Below are positions 1-11,189 of a stretch of DNA of 64,000 bases, one piece after another. This DNA is from Symsagittifera roscoffensis (Eukaryota; Xenacoelomorpha; Acoela; Convolutidae), in contig NC_087068.1 of the NCBI RefSeq assembly GCF_963678635.1, forward strand, positions 45,305,013 through 45,369,012. Direction: 5' to 3'. The translations under genes and the position numbers were made by a program. The stretch's first letter is position 1, and every line of letters starts with the position of its first letter. The notes under the pieces were generated by a model. The model did not search any database, had not been told where the DNA came from, and was given only the letters and a program-made list of their open reading frames with translations.

Positions 1-716
1 ATGATATGGGTACCCAGGGAACCTAATGATCTTGTTCAATTGGATTATTGGGGTCCTGTAAAATTATTTACGGGGTCGAAAGAAATATGTTCTAGCAGCA
101 TTAGATACGTTCTCACAGTGGCCGTCGGCGTATGTCTGCTCAAGTAACAGTTCTAAAAGTGTATTAAAATTCCTACGGAAAAACATAAATACACATGGGC
201 ACCCAAGGAAATTACATATGGATCAGGCAACCGGATTCTTTTCGAATGACATACAAAACTTCTGTAATTACGAGGGCATTGAACTTATAAAATCTCCGGT
301 TAAGGATCATCGCGCTACGGGGAAGGTCGAAAAGACCATTGGCTCAATAAAAAACTACGTTCTAACATATCTACCGGAAAATAAAACTATAATTTTGGAT
401 TGATGATATCCCGTGCCCTGAGCGAACTACGATATGTGCCGCACTCTAAAACTAAGCCAACGCCATTTGAGGCTTATCATGGACGAGAAGCAAATACCGC
501 CCTTGGAAATTTGACAAAAAACCATCATTGAAAAACCTAATTTGGAAAAATGTCATTAACCAGAAAGTATCATGTTTAGACAAGGCGAGTGGTCTACCCA
601 AAGTGGAACTGAATCTTGATTGGAAAAAGCGTAGCGATTTCGTGTACGCCCCGGAAAACCGCATGACGCCAAGGGTCCTGGATGAGAACGAACTAATTGA
701 GTCTGATGTGGACTGA
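1..716 (+). pseudogene. Ty3/gypsy-like retrotransposon integrase, decayed fragment
   Basis: Remnant of a retrotransposon pol gene; the intact enzyme would insert element cDNA into chromosomes. The catalytic core can be followed by switching frames. The first acidic residue lies in QLDYWGP near the start. The second is in HMDQATGFFSN (about 211-245), and the glutamate is in ATGKVEKTIGSIKN (about 313-355), so the D-D-E triad is visible. A frameshift near 80-95 and further frame changes around 400 and 520 break the gene. Downstream pieces (KPTPFEAYHGRE, about 455-490; RMTPRVLDENELIE, to 716) resemble the integrase tail. The 5' part lies outside the window. The assignment rests on motif order; the clade is not resolved. 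Confidence 0.85.
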
Positions 717-1070
717 TCTATGTCATAGAGGGGGATCCTAAGGCACAAGAGTTACCTGAGGCACCAGAATGGCTAAAGCGACAAAGGGCAAGTACCACGA
801 CGGTATAACAGCGGACCAGGGAAACGGACCCAAAGGATCCAAGAAGGTATAAAAGTTTACCATTAAAAAGTGAGAAGTTGACAAAACATACGGTGCAAAT
901 GAAAAAGGATCGTTACTAAGGCGAAGTGATGTTTCATTCAGATCGGCGGCTGAAGAAAGCCGAATAGAGAAGGGGACCGATGCTAATACCCCGGGCCGAG
1001 CAAACCTACGGAACATAAAAGTCAGGCGGAAAAGTCCGAAGTGGATCAATTAGAAATATCTACGTGGTCA
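717..1070 (+). other. Probable tail of the same retroelement
   Basis: Charged, broken reading frames (for example LPEAPEWLKRQR around 750-785) follow the integrase in the same direction and fit the variable end of pol. I see no clear LTR. From about 1080 the sequence becomes AT-rich and non-coding. Confidence 0.4.
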
Positions 1071-1079
1071 AGTTTTATC

Positions 1080-2980
1080 ACTATACATTATACCACTTCA
1101 ACATTTTTTTTTCTGAAAATTGATGACATGGTTTCTGCCAGGGTTAAAGTTTAAATGTTTTTTTTTCTACTTTTCGTGATATGTTCAAAAAGATGGCTTG
1201 CCTCCAAGTGTATAACTTTTTTTGACTGTTTCTGCTTTTCTCTAACGAAAAAGCCGAATTGTCCGATCATTTCTCAAAATTTTACATTTTTATAAGTTGT
1301 TAAGGAATTAGTTAATTACAATTAATGAGAAATAGTTGGCAAAATGCCGGCAAAAGCGAGTGCTCTAAAGGAGAAACTGTGAACATCTGGTCCAACAGCA
1401 CAGGATGCAATGTTTTTTTTTTTTACATAGATCGACTCAACAACAAGTGAAGAGAAAGATCAAAAGAGCATAGTTTTTGCTGTTGCTGAAAAAGTTCGTA
1501 ACCATAACCCTTCGTAACAGTAGCAAAAATTTGGCTTATGATGTTTTGTAAAATCGTCCCGCTTGCATACACCTAGAACTGCTCTGCTGTTTTGAAAACA
1601 ATGTTGATCGCAAGAGTAAACAAAATAATAACCTAATTTTGTCGTTTTTGCTCACTTTTCACTATCTTAGTCTTTTCGTGGAGAAGCGAGAAGGGTTTCC
1701 AGGTAGAAATTTTTTCCACGACAAATTATGCATGGGAAAAAAAGAATAGATTGCACCTGTTTGCTCATTTGCAGCTAATTTCTGCTCAAAAAATGAAACA
1801 TTGTTTATTTGGTGAAAAGATATTTCAAAAACTTCTGTGAACTCATCGATGTATTTGAATTAAAGTAAAGATGGTCATTTTCAACTCATGAGTTTATTCA
1901 AGGACTGGTGTGGATGCTCTGATGCAAAAAGATGAAAAAAGTTTCCATAACTTGTCTTAGCTTTTGTTGGCTGGTTTTTACGGTAGCTACGGTTTCGATG
2001 CCACCCGTTCGGACGCTTTGACATTGCCGGCACCAGAACTCTTTTTGTTATAGAGATTCAAATAAAAGCCCAAAGAAATTTAGCAGAAAACTGAAACAGA
2101 AGCAATTTAGTGCAATTATGTTTGTAAAACTAGGGCCCGTCAACTCGACCCCATCGATTTTGCTTTTTTAGTCAAATAAAAAATTAGTTGAAGCTAAAGC
2201 TTGAATTGCTGCTTCAGAATAAGTCTTTTATGATGAGAAACAACAGTAGGAAGAATATAATCTTCTCAATTTTGTACAGTTCTACATAATTTTTGACTGG
2301 TTTATTTGGTAGCTGGCGTATACATCGACTAATTTTTTGTTCTTCAAAAGGCTTTGAAATTCTAAAAAAAAAAATATTTTAGTTTTCGAAATCTACTATC
2401 TTTGATGGAATATATTTCAAAAATAGTTTTAACGAATTTTAACATCTTAATTATTTTAAATTACGTTTAATTTCAATTCGAAGAAATTGAAAGTGAGTTT
2501 TTAAAACATTATGATAATAGTTTCAATTCAATCATCAGCAATCTTAAGTTAAATTTTGTCATTATTTTTCTTTCTGATGACAATTCGATTAGAAAACCAT
2601 AGATGTTTGATTCAAGTATGCTGAAACCATTGTAATTCGATGAACCAGTAAAAATGTTCAGTTCAAAAACCAAACCATACCAATAAGTCTGATTATCTCT
2701 TCTTCTCAAAATTGTTTTGCCGTTAATTCAGCAATCAAGGTAGGGAATTTTTGTTTTGATTTTATTTCTGAAAGCGTCTTTTTAAAATTGGGCGTTCTGA
2801 CATAATTAGTTGTGTGGCTCTGTTTGGAAATACAACAAAAATTGTCTGCAAAATGAGTTAGTGGCCACCCACAGAAGAAACTGCTTCATGCGTAGCTTAC
2901 GGTGGGGGGGGGGGGGGCAACCGCCCCACCCCCCGTCATTTCTGGTTGCCAAAATTTCCAAAAGGTTCTCACTTTGATAT
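1080..2980. other. AT-rich non-coding stretch
   Basis: No supportable gene. Short open frames here are AT-rich with no recognisable motif. A G-run followed by a C-rich patch at about 2902-2935 may belong to the hAT-like fragment that follows. Confidence 0.5.
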
Positions 2981-2984
2981 AGTT

Positions 2985-3312
2985 TTATGACATCCATTTT
3001 TTCGGTGAACAACCTCAAAATTTTTCTAATGGTGCCTTTGGCTCCAATATGATTATTTTAGAGGGGGAACGCGCGCCAAAAAACTCAATTTTTTTTATCG
3101 AAACTTTCCAAAAAGTGCTTAAAAGCGCGTTTTTTGGCGTGTTTTCTTAAAAATTTGCTTGCGGCCCAGACAATTGTTGACAAAACAGGGTCCTTATACC
3201 ATTTTAGGAGAGCTCAGAAAATCAGTTTTGTCGACCTAAAAAAGATCGACAAAACTTTTAAAACTTTTCGAAAAACCGCCCCCCTAGAAAAAATTGCTGC
3301 GCACGCCACTAG
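2985..3312 (+). mobile_element. hAT-like MITE fragment
   Basis: Matches the interior of the hAT-like family described at 15186-15581: a GACATCCATTTTT block, a GGTGCCTTTGGCTCCAAT block, AAACTTTCCAAAAAGTGC, GGAGAGCTCAGAAAATCA, and the GTCGACCTAAAAAAGATCGAC patch. The 5' terminus is missing and the 3' terminus is degenerate, so no target duplication can be read. The 103-residue open frame here is a by-product of the repeat. Confidence 0.7.
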
Positions 3313-3833
3313 CTGCATGGCTGGTTCAAAGAAAAGAGTGCTTATTCAAGAAAACGAATTTCACAGCAAAAAATTAAAGTGCCAAATCATAAGGCACAAA
3401 ATTAAAACATTAGTTCGCAACAGATTATCACTTGTAACAATATGAACAGCAAACAATATTCTTTTATAATAGCAAAAGCGTTATATTTTTTGGGCACCAT
3501 CTGGTAGCTATTGATACTTGGTAATTCAAAAACATTTCAGTTTAAAAAAATTTTCAGCAAAAAAACCAAAAAATTTCTTGAACAGCCCTCAAACGTCATT
3601 TCGAATTTCAAAAGTATATGAGCAAGGGTATTTTTAAACAGTATACAGCTCTGAAGAGGTAAGGTTAGGCAGAAAGAGCGACTTTTGAGGACAACGTGCC
3701 TACACGAAAAACCCATTAGTACTATCAGAAGATGCTGAAGACATGGAGACTAAAACAAGGACAATTAAATAGTCTCAGATTTTTTTAAAAAAGAGAAAGT
3801 TTTTGAACAAAACTTCTCGAATAACATTAAAGT

Positions 3834-3925
3834 TTCCCCCATAGTTTTTAATTTCAAGTTACCAGCAAATTGGATTTCTTCTTATTTCCCCCAATAGCTT
3901 TTAATTTCAAGTTATCAACAGATCA
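3834..3925. repeat. Two-unit short tandem duplication
   Basis: A unit of about 60 bp containing CCCCCATAGTTTTTAATTTC, then AAGTTACCAGCAAATTG, is repeated with a few changes as CCCCCAATAGCTTTTAATTT, then CAAGTTATCAACAGATCAAT. Confidence 0.7.
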
Positions 3926-4189
3926 ATTTGCTGCTTTTTATTAAATTTTAATGGTTCAAACTATGTTTTAAATCATCTTGCTCTTCTTCAATTTAGTATA
4001 AAACTGTTCCAATTTTTTTGTCAAACTTAGGTTCGAAAATACAAAAAGGTTTTCAGAAATCTAATTTCAAATTCTAATTCAAATCTCAAAACATATTCTT
4101 TCGCGGCTAAGTTGTTTTGCCAATCGGTCCCAGCAATCTTAATTTATTTTCAGTTTTTTCAGTTCTGCCTCAATTTTTTCAATCGAATC

Positions 4190-4858
4190 ATCTCCAGCAA
4201 ACAACAATTTATTTGAATCAGATATACCTCTGTAAATTTTTACAGATGGGAAACTCAAGTTAATTCTCGCTTCAACCTATACATAACATCTATTTTTTAC
4301 CTCTCAAGTACTTTATGTACCAGCTCTAATAATTCACCCTTTTAAATCATTCATTTGATTCATGGTTTTTTTTCTAGGCAGATTACTGGAGTACTGGTAT
4401 GAAAAAATTGATGACAGTTGCTTTTGATTTCATACGCAATTGTCGTTATTTTTTCAGACGGGCACTCCATTAATCTCCCTAGAAGGAAACAAATCATATT
4501 AGTTGCCAATGTGTTCACAAGCATGAAAAAAGTATGGGGTAACACTAGATCAAATGACAAAGAAAAAATTCAAATTCAAACAAATTGGAGGGGTTCTAGC
4601 CTAACGTATATCATTCCACTAAAAATATTTCGTAAAATCAAAATAAAATCTTCCATTTATTCCAAAAACTAACTGATACTAATACAACTTCGAGAAAATA
4701 ATAATTTATAAGCAGCCTGTGGTATTAGAATTAGAGTATAAAAGTTTTTGGTATGGAAAAACTAAGTATTATGTATTTGTTGGCACGAGAATTAACTTGA
4801 GTTTTCCATCTGTTCAGTTATACAATTGTATGTCTGATTCAAAGAAACTGCTGGAGAA
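4190..4858. mobile_element. TIR element with inverted repeats of about 85 bp
   Basis: The left end begins TCTCCAGCA and continues through TTTGAATCAGATATAC and ACTCAAGTTAATTCTCG. The right end is its reverse complement, with CGAGAATTAACTTGAGT at about 4787 and TGCTGGAGA at 4850-4858. The arms extend roughly 80-85 bp with mismatches and enclose about 500 bp. I could not find a convincing target-site duplication, so the superfamily is unassigned. The two overlapping open frames inside have no recognisable motif. Confidence 0.65.
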
Positions 4859-5774
4859 AACTCGCTGCATGAAACAAGTTGAAGAAAAATGAAGCGGAAT
4901 TTAAAAAAAAAACAGAAAAAAAAAACGAAAAGTTGTTGCGAACGACTGGAAGGTAGTTCTAAAAATTTCTAGACGGAAATCAACAACCCTAGTTGCCCTC
5001 AGACCGCAGTATTAAAGCGCATTATCAGGGCAGGATCTAATATAAGCTGCTCCTCATATTAATTATTGCATGTACTATTTTTCTGTTCCAAAAACAAGTT
5101 CAAAAATATTTTGCAAATTGAAACTATGCTAATAAATCGTTTTTGAACTGCACTTGATTTTCCAGTTGCGAGATTAGCTTGTACAATGATCTTCTCTAAA
5201 ATAATAACAGAAACTTTTCAAATTTTTATTGACTAACATCGATGTGATTACTTTTTTACAGAGCAATGATTAAAAAGATAATCTGGCTTAAAAAAGCTTT
5301 AAAATGAGCTTAAAAATTACTTAACAGAACACCGTAACCGTCAGGGAAGTTTCGGATCTTTTCTGGTCAAGTTTTTTCTTAAAATGACCAATTGGTTAGT
5401 TGAGCTCCGCTTTTTGTTACAGATTTTGATTGTCTTTCGCTGTGATTAATTTCTAACAATTAGATTTGAGCAATCTGATCTAACTTTCAAATTAACCAAG
5501 GATCAATTTTGGGCCGTATAACAGAAAAGACCCCCCCCCCAACTATTGTACGAATTACTAGTGTATCAGTTTTTTAAACCTAAGACGGGACTATATTTTT
5601 ATCATAAAACGGACCTTCCGAAAGAGTAAACAAAATACGTTTTTTTTTGTAGATTTTTTATTCTAGAAATGCTGTTGACATGCAGTAACTTTGCCCAGCC
5701 CAAGTTTTAATGAGTCATCATTTGCTTCATAGTTTTGCTTGAAAATATTATTTTACACATTCTATTCCAATCAT

Positions 5775-6200
5775 ACTAGTCTAGCGGATAGACTATAGCT
5801 TGTCCCTTTTATGTATAAAACTTTTAAAAGTCTCACAAAGATTGATGTTATTTGTTTCCGTATCAATTTCATTGTTTATTAAAAATAGTCATTAGAGTTC
5901 TAACTTGATCATTTCTTACACCTAGTTTTCGTATAACTGTCGGGAAGTAAAACAAAATAATAAGCATTACAGAAACAAAACACCATAGATACTATTTGTG
6001 ATACATAGTTTACATATGGAGTTTTGTTTCTGTAAATTTTATTATACAAAAACTAGTTGTCAGAAAAGATCATATTACAACTCTAACAATCATTTTTGTA
6101 ATAAACAATGATTTTTATACAGAGAAATCAAATCCTATTTTTCTGAAAAGTTTTCAAAAATATTTACTTGAAAGGGATAAGCTATAGTAGCCTTATATAA
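5775..6200. repeat. Long imperfect palindrome (foldback element)
   Basis: The arms mirror each other around about 5997. Examples are GACTATAGCTTGTCCCTTTT (about 5789) against AAGGGATAAGCTATAGTAG (about 6172), and CATTACAGAAACAAAAC (about 5964) against GTTTTGTTTCTGTAAAT (about 6022). The arms are about 200 bp each with mismatches and almost no spacer. It fits a foldback transposon or two head-to-head copies of one repeat. Confidence 0.7.
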
Positions 6201-6782
6201 GTTAAGCTCTTAAATAGGTTTATATAAATCGAGGTACGTTTTTATATATCCATGTCAAGAGACTGATTCTTTTGTTTTTTAAGGAATATCGCGAATATTC
6301 AAAACTTCCAGACTGTTGCAATCAAAACTCAAAATTTCGAACTTTTTAAACCAGAGTAGATGTGTCTCGATGTATGCAAGCCTAAATCAGAATTGGAAAT
6401 CAAGATTGTCTAAAAAAAAATCCGAGACTGGGACGACCAAACTCACACTTCTACAAACAGCGCGACCGAAGAAAAATACCCACGATTGGCGCAATATTTG
6501 CGGCTAGCGTATTTGTTTTCCACCTACAAGTTATTCTTTTGCATACGACGAGCAGACAATTTTTTGAGTAATGTGCTTAAATTTTTTGTCAACTAACTTT
6601 TGGTTGGCAAATTTAGTTTAGTTATTTATAAAAACTTTTTAGTCAGTGTGTTCACTTTTAATTGAAATCAAGACTAGTTATAGTTAGTCTTTTTGATAAG
6701 ATTCCAACTAGCTACGTCTGAATATGGCAATTTTAAACCAGGCTTCTGCGATTAGTTGTTAGAGTTTCGATTCTTTTTCATA

Positions 6783-7012
6783 GACATCAAAACAAGACTG
6801 CTCGCATCAGGGCAACTCCCTGAATATTCCGACTGTCCATAAACTGGTCTCGAATAAATTTTTGATCAGAAAATTTTTGACCAATTATGAATTTCAATCT
6901 GAGCTTTAAGAATCGTGTATGCAATGAAAAAGACCAATTAGTCTTTCTCAATTGAATCGGGAACGTTTTTATGGTCCGCGATAATTCGCCACGCGTAAAT
7001 AATGCGCGTTAA
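6783..7012. repeat. Fragment of the 530-bp dispersed repeat
   Basis: Contains AGACTGCTCGCATCAGGGC followed by an attenuated hairpin, CTGAATATTCCGACTG, and later a GATAATTCGCCACGCGT patch. These resemble the terminal and internal segments of the repeat at 21550-22086, but strongly diverged. Confidence 0.45.
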
Positions 7013-7480
7013 ACTTTTAGCACCAGATTATCACATGGCACTTATGGTCATGTTAGTATGATAGTGAGCGTTTCAACGCATTCTTCATGCTAGAATAGTC
7101 TATTGTCGAGCGCCCCTTCTAAGATCGCGGAGCGATGATCCGTGGAGCGATGATCCACGCATGAATCTTCCGAGAGAGTTTTTTTAAGCTTGTTTTGAAT
7201 AAAAAACTTTCGCCAATACATACGAGAGATTTTCATATCTACGCTGGGCTTGAGAAAAAGTTCATTTATGCCATTTAAGTATACTTTAGTTACACCAAGC
7301 AAAAACTGTTCAAATTGCATTGATCAAATGAAAAAAAAAGTGAATTGATTTAAAGATTAGGATGTTTTTCTACGTTAGTTGCCATTGATTCTATAAATTT
7401 CAGCAGAAATAAGCTCGCTAATAGTTCTCGATAATTTGCCGTTAATTTCTCGTTTACCGCGTTAATGTGAAATTTTAATA

Positions 7481-7861
7481 CACTAGTGGACAAAATCAAA
7501 CGCAAATTTACGTTTCTGCTCTCTACAATGCCTAATTTCAGACAAAACTTCGACAATAATTGCTTGAAATTTTTACAAAACTTTTTTACATCGACCCATA
7601 GCAAATGATTTAAGCATCACTCTATGAAAGCCTACTTTTTATTTTGAAGCATATATTATGTTATTAATTTCATTGACTACCAATGGTAAAAACGGACTAT
7701 TTCAGAACCCCAATGAAATGGTAGGTATTTCAAATCAGATTTGCTGTCCGCCGATGTAGATATTGTTAAAAATCATCGTGAATTTTGAGCGCATGGGTCC
7801 CTGATTTTTGGCATTTTAGAGAGCAAAAGCGTAAGTTTGCATATACTGTTGTCCACTAATG
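7481..7861. mobile_element. Tc1/mariner-like MITE flanked by TA
   Basis: The left end is CACTAGTGGACAAAATC. The right end reads, on the other strand, CATTAGTGGACAACAG. The inverted repeats extend about 60 bp (shared TTTACG/CTTACG, then TGCTCTCTA, then ATGCC). TA dinucleotides at 7479-7480 and 7862-7863 fit the TA target duplication of the Tc1/mariner superfamily. The 381-bp length and lack of a transposase frame make it non-autonomous. It ends 50 bp before the start codon of the glycosyltransferase copy 1, so it may contribute to that gene's promoter or 5' UTR. Confidence 0.8.
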
Positions 7862-7910
7862 TACAAATTTTTTTTCAAAAACTATACCCTAAAAATATAA
7901 AATAAATTAA

Positions 7911-8046
7911 ATGAATGCATACAGAAATGTGTTCATTGTCCTTTCTTTTGTTTGCTGCATGGCTCTTTTAATCCCAGATTATCAGTACTTTCCTACGATA
8001 ACGTTTAATGGCCTATTTACAAAGCCGTTCAAGGACAAGCTTATCG
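7911..8046 (+). CDS. A4GALT-like glycosyltransferase copy 1, exon 1 (signal anchor)
   Basis: Encodes 45 residues plus one base. It starts MNAYRNVF, then a hydrophobic segment (about residues 7-22, FIVLSFVCCMALLIP), then a polar stem ending FKDKLIG. A short cytoplasmic tail, one membrane span and a luminal stem are the usual N-terminus of a type II Golgi glycosyltransferase. The exon ends TTATCG before GTAACT (phase 1), and the next exon supplies GC to complete a glycine codon, which supports the link. The start is the first ATG after an AT-rich leader and opens directly into the hydrophobic segment. A transcript is needed to prove it joins the downstream exons. Confidence 0.7.
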
Positions 8047-9017
8047 GTAACTTATGTTTGTTTGGTTAAAAAAATTTGTTTTGAAAGTTGACCTTCAATC
8101 ATTCCGTTTTATTGCTTCAAGAACTTAGTGAGATTTGTTAACTTGGTCTTGGTGATTTTATTGTTTGTTCTTTTTTCAGGAAAAAATTTTAAAATAAGCT
8201 CGCATATTAGAAATTTATCTTTTGCAGGTTGACATTTGTTAATAGGAAGGCGGTTTCCACTATCGAACAGAAAAGGTGTTAACATCACGAAAAACGTGTT
8301 TGATTCCTAGTTTCGGAAGTGGATTGTAAATTTCAGTTTTTCCATCAAAAAAGTTTCATTAATCCGGTTTTCTAAAATTGGGTTAATTTCATCAAAAAGT
8401 GTCAAACATAATTCTTTTGTTGAAATTCAACAAGCTTTTGAACATATTTCTGTCTTTGAAAATCGAAACTTAATTTTGTTTTGTTTCTGATTTTTGCTAA
8501 ACGTATGGTCCATTTTAAACCTAGCTTATAATTGTTATCTCGAAATAGTCCCTATAGTCCTCTATTAGAAACCAATAGGAAAAGATGTTTTAATTGTTCT
8601 TAAGTCTTTCTGAGTTGAATCAGCCGCAGAAAACGTGTCGCCTTATGGTCATCGTGATATCACTTTTTTGAACGAATGGGACCGAACTTTTTAAATTTTT
8701 AACGGGTACCAATTTTCTTCCAAAAAGCAGTCTGTTGAAAACTTTTTACAAAAGTACAATATAATTTGAAGTAAATGATAGCTTTCATGTTTTCTCAATT
8801 TATTTTTAGTGCCAACACTAATAATTTAAAACGAAATACAAAAAAGCTCGGATGTTGCCTAAAAAGTTTTCCTGCGCTCCCAATCTTTCTGAAAGTGTTT
8901 ATAAAAAGGGATAACATGTGTGGGATTTCTACGGATCGGCATTGAAGATGAACCATTTAAAAATTATAAGTTGATTCGGAAAATTTAAAATTAGCTCTGT
9001 TTGCATTTTTTTTGAAG

Positions 9018-9174
9018 GCCAGAAATTTAGCCAGAACAGTATCTGCAGTCGACAAAAACTGTTGAAAGGGAAAAATATATGGATGTTGGAAACCGGGAAA
9101 CGAAAAAGAGTTAGAGAACACGTGATGTGTGCAATTGAAAGCTACACCACGAAACTACCAGACCACTGCCTACG
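9018..9174 (+). CDS. A4GALT-like glycosyltransferase copy 1, exon 2
   Basis: Begins after a T-rich tract and GAAG acceptor and ends CTACG before GTAAAA (phase 2). It encodes a cysteine-containing stem (NSICSRQKLLKG) followed by the conserved family start IWMLETG and HVMCAIESY, ending PDHCLR. In A4GALT/alpha-1,4-GlcNAc-transferase proteins the corresponding segment reads I-F-ETS followed by CAIESAA and opens the luminal catalytic domain. The exon is very similar to 28733-28895. A stem of about 50 residues lies between the membrane anchor and this motif. Confidence 0.8.
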
Positions 9175-9714
9175 GTAAAACTTCCTTACCTTTTAAGGAT
9201 TTTCAATCATTGGCAAGCTTATTGCCTACTGTGTTATTTTGAAAACTTGATAATTTTTGGATAAGGATTGCAATTCTTAACAATTTTTTTTAAAATCCAG
9301 ATTATGTTAAAATTGAGATCTGAGGAAAGTTATGACAAAAACTACATAGAAGTCTTCATTTGTTATAAGATTTTACTATATTGGACAGAAATTTGTTAAT
9401 AAGTATCATTGGAGCTATTTTCTAACAGCTGATTCAAATTATGTGAATGCCTTAGGTTCAAAAAAACACATCATTTTAAGTTTCTTCACTGACTTTTCAA
9501 AACAATGGCAAACAGTTAGATGATCGTTACAACCTTGAATCACACCAGACAAGTATAGAGAAAACTATTGTAACAAGTTACCAACTTTGATGTAGCTCAT
9601 TTCGATTTTCATTTTGTGTAAGTCATAACCTTATCATATTACGGAAATCAACTACCATCAATTATCTTTCGAATTTGAAAACCGAGCACGAGCAGTTTTG
9701 CGAATAAAATTCCG

Positions 9715-9965
9715 CGGTCGACAAGCAATTTTAAGTCGAACACAGTCGGAACATACCCGCTTTTGGTCGAGAATGTCGAAACATACGTCGAGCACAGCCA
9801 AAACATAGGTCGAGCACAGTCGAAGCATAGGTCGAGCACGCTCGAAATATAATTCGAGTACAGTCGAAACATAAGTCGAGCTCAGACGAAAGAAAGATCG
9901 AGCACAGTCGAAACAAAGGACGATCATAGTCGAAGCATAGGTAAAGCTCCGTCAAAATATAGAGA
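9715..9965. repeat. TCGA-rich minisatellite
   Basis: Irregular repeats of about 20 bp around the core ACAGTCGAAACATAGGTCGA. The overlapping minus-strand open frames (RLCSTYVSTVLDLCFD type) are products of the repeat and not genes. Related short units occur at 43080-43170, 43490-43750 and 44165-44190. It lies in intron 2 of glycosyltransferase copy 1. Confidence 0.85.
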
Positions 9966-10359
9966 GAACATTAAAGAACGGACCTAGAAATGCAGTTTTT
10001 GTCAAATTGTTTGTGGGCAAAACTGAAAGACAGATTCAAATATCGGAGTAATCCTGTTTCAGGTGTGTTTATTGTGCAGTTAGCTAGATCAGCATAATTG
10101 CTCGTCATATACAGGACCACCACGAGAAGGCTTACACGTGGCCCTGAAAAAAATAGCCAAGTTTTTTTTACAACCGTTTTTGGGGCAAATAGTCTTTTCA
10201 TCTCGGGTTTTTTTTTCTTTAACCAGAGAAACATTTACTCAATAACAGACTAAGCTCAAAATAAAAAACAAGATTTGGTGATCTAGAGAAATGAGATAAT
10301 CATTACACATCCTATTGCTAGTCACACCGCTTGAAACAAATCTGAGATGGACCAAAAAA

Positions 10360-11185
10360 ATTTAAAATTTTTTTGTTGGTCGAGAAAATTGAGACAGTCC
10401 CATTTTTGGTCGAGAATGTCAAAACTTATCTATGCAGGTTCAAACAAATGAATTTATAAAAATGTCGCTCGAGATAATCGAGAAATTCGAAACATACTGA
10501 ACTTTGACCGAGACAGTCAAAACAGGGTCCAACAAAATCGAACACTTTTTTGTTGGGTCGAGAGAATTGAAACTTTCCAATTTTTGGTCGAGAAAGCCAA
10601 AATTTATCTATGCAGGTTCAAAGAAATGAATTTATAAAAAATGTCGGTCGAGATAATCGAGAAATTCGAAACATACTGAACTTTGACCGAGACAGTCAAA
10701 ACAGGGTCCAACAAAATCGAACACTTTTTTGTTGGGTCGAGAGAATTGAAACTTTCCAATTTTTGGTCGAGAAAGTCAAAATTTATCTATGCAGGTTCAA
10801 AGAAATGAATTTATAAAAAATGTCGGTCGAGATAATCGAGAAATTCGAAACATACTGAACTTTGACCGAGACAGTCAAAACAGGGTCGAACAAAATCGAA
10901 CACTTTTTTGTTGGGTCGAGAAAATTGAAACTTTCCAATTTTTGGTCGAGAAAGTCAAAACATACAAAAACTTGGTCGAAACATTCCGAAAATTGGCCGA
11001 GATGGTTGAAATATACCAGTTTTTTGGTCGAGAAAGTCAAAACATCCAAATATTTGGTAAAAACATGCCGAAATTTGGCCGAGACGGTTTGAACATATCA
11101 ATTCTTGGCCGAGAAAGTTAAAACATACAAAATTTGGTTGAAACATGCCAAAATTTGGCCGGGGCGGTTGGAAATATAAATCAAG
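10360..11185. repeat. Tandem array with a 179-bp period
   Basis: The landmark TATGCAGGTT recurs at 10431, 10609 and 10788, giving periods of 178 and 179 bp. Each unit holds several copies of GGTCGAGAAAGTCAAAA and AAATTCGAAACATACTGAAC. After about 10930 the array breaks into shorter 35-45 bp units of the same TTGGTCGAGA type. Open frames on both strands repeat with the unit and carry no known motif. It shares a core with the minisatellite at 9715, so this is a higher-order form of the same satellite. Confidence 0.9.
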
Positions 11186-11189
11186 CACC

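Noticed and set aside
452-1049. Two minus-strand frames of about 100 codons over the integrase
   Set aside because: Antisense to clear integrase motifs on the plus strand.
9648-9955. Cysteine-rich minus-strand frames (STYVSTVLDLCFD type)
   Set aside because: They follow the minisatellite periodicity in three frames, so they are not a small cysteine-rich protein.
10360-11185. CRISPR-like regular repeats
   Set aside because: The units are contiguous tandem repeats without unique spacers, in a eukaryotic intron with no cas genes.
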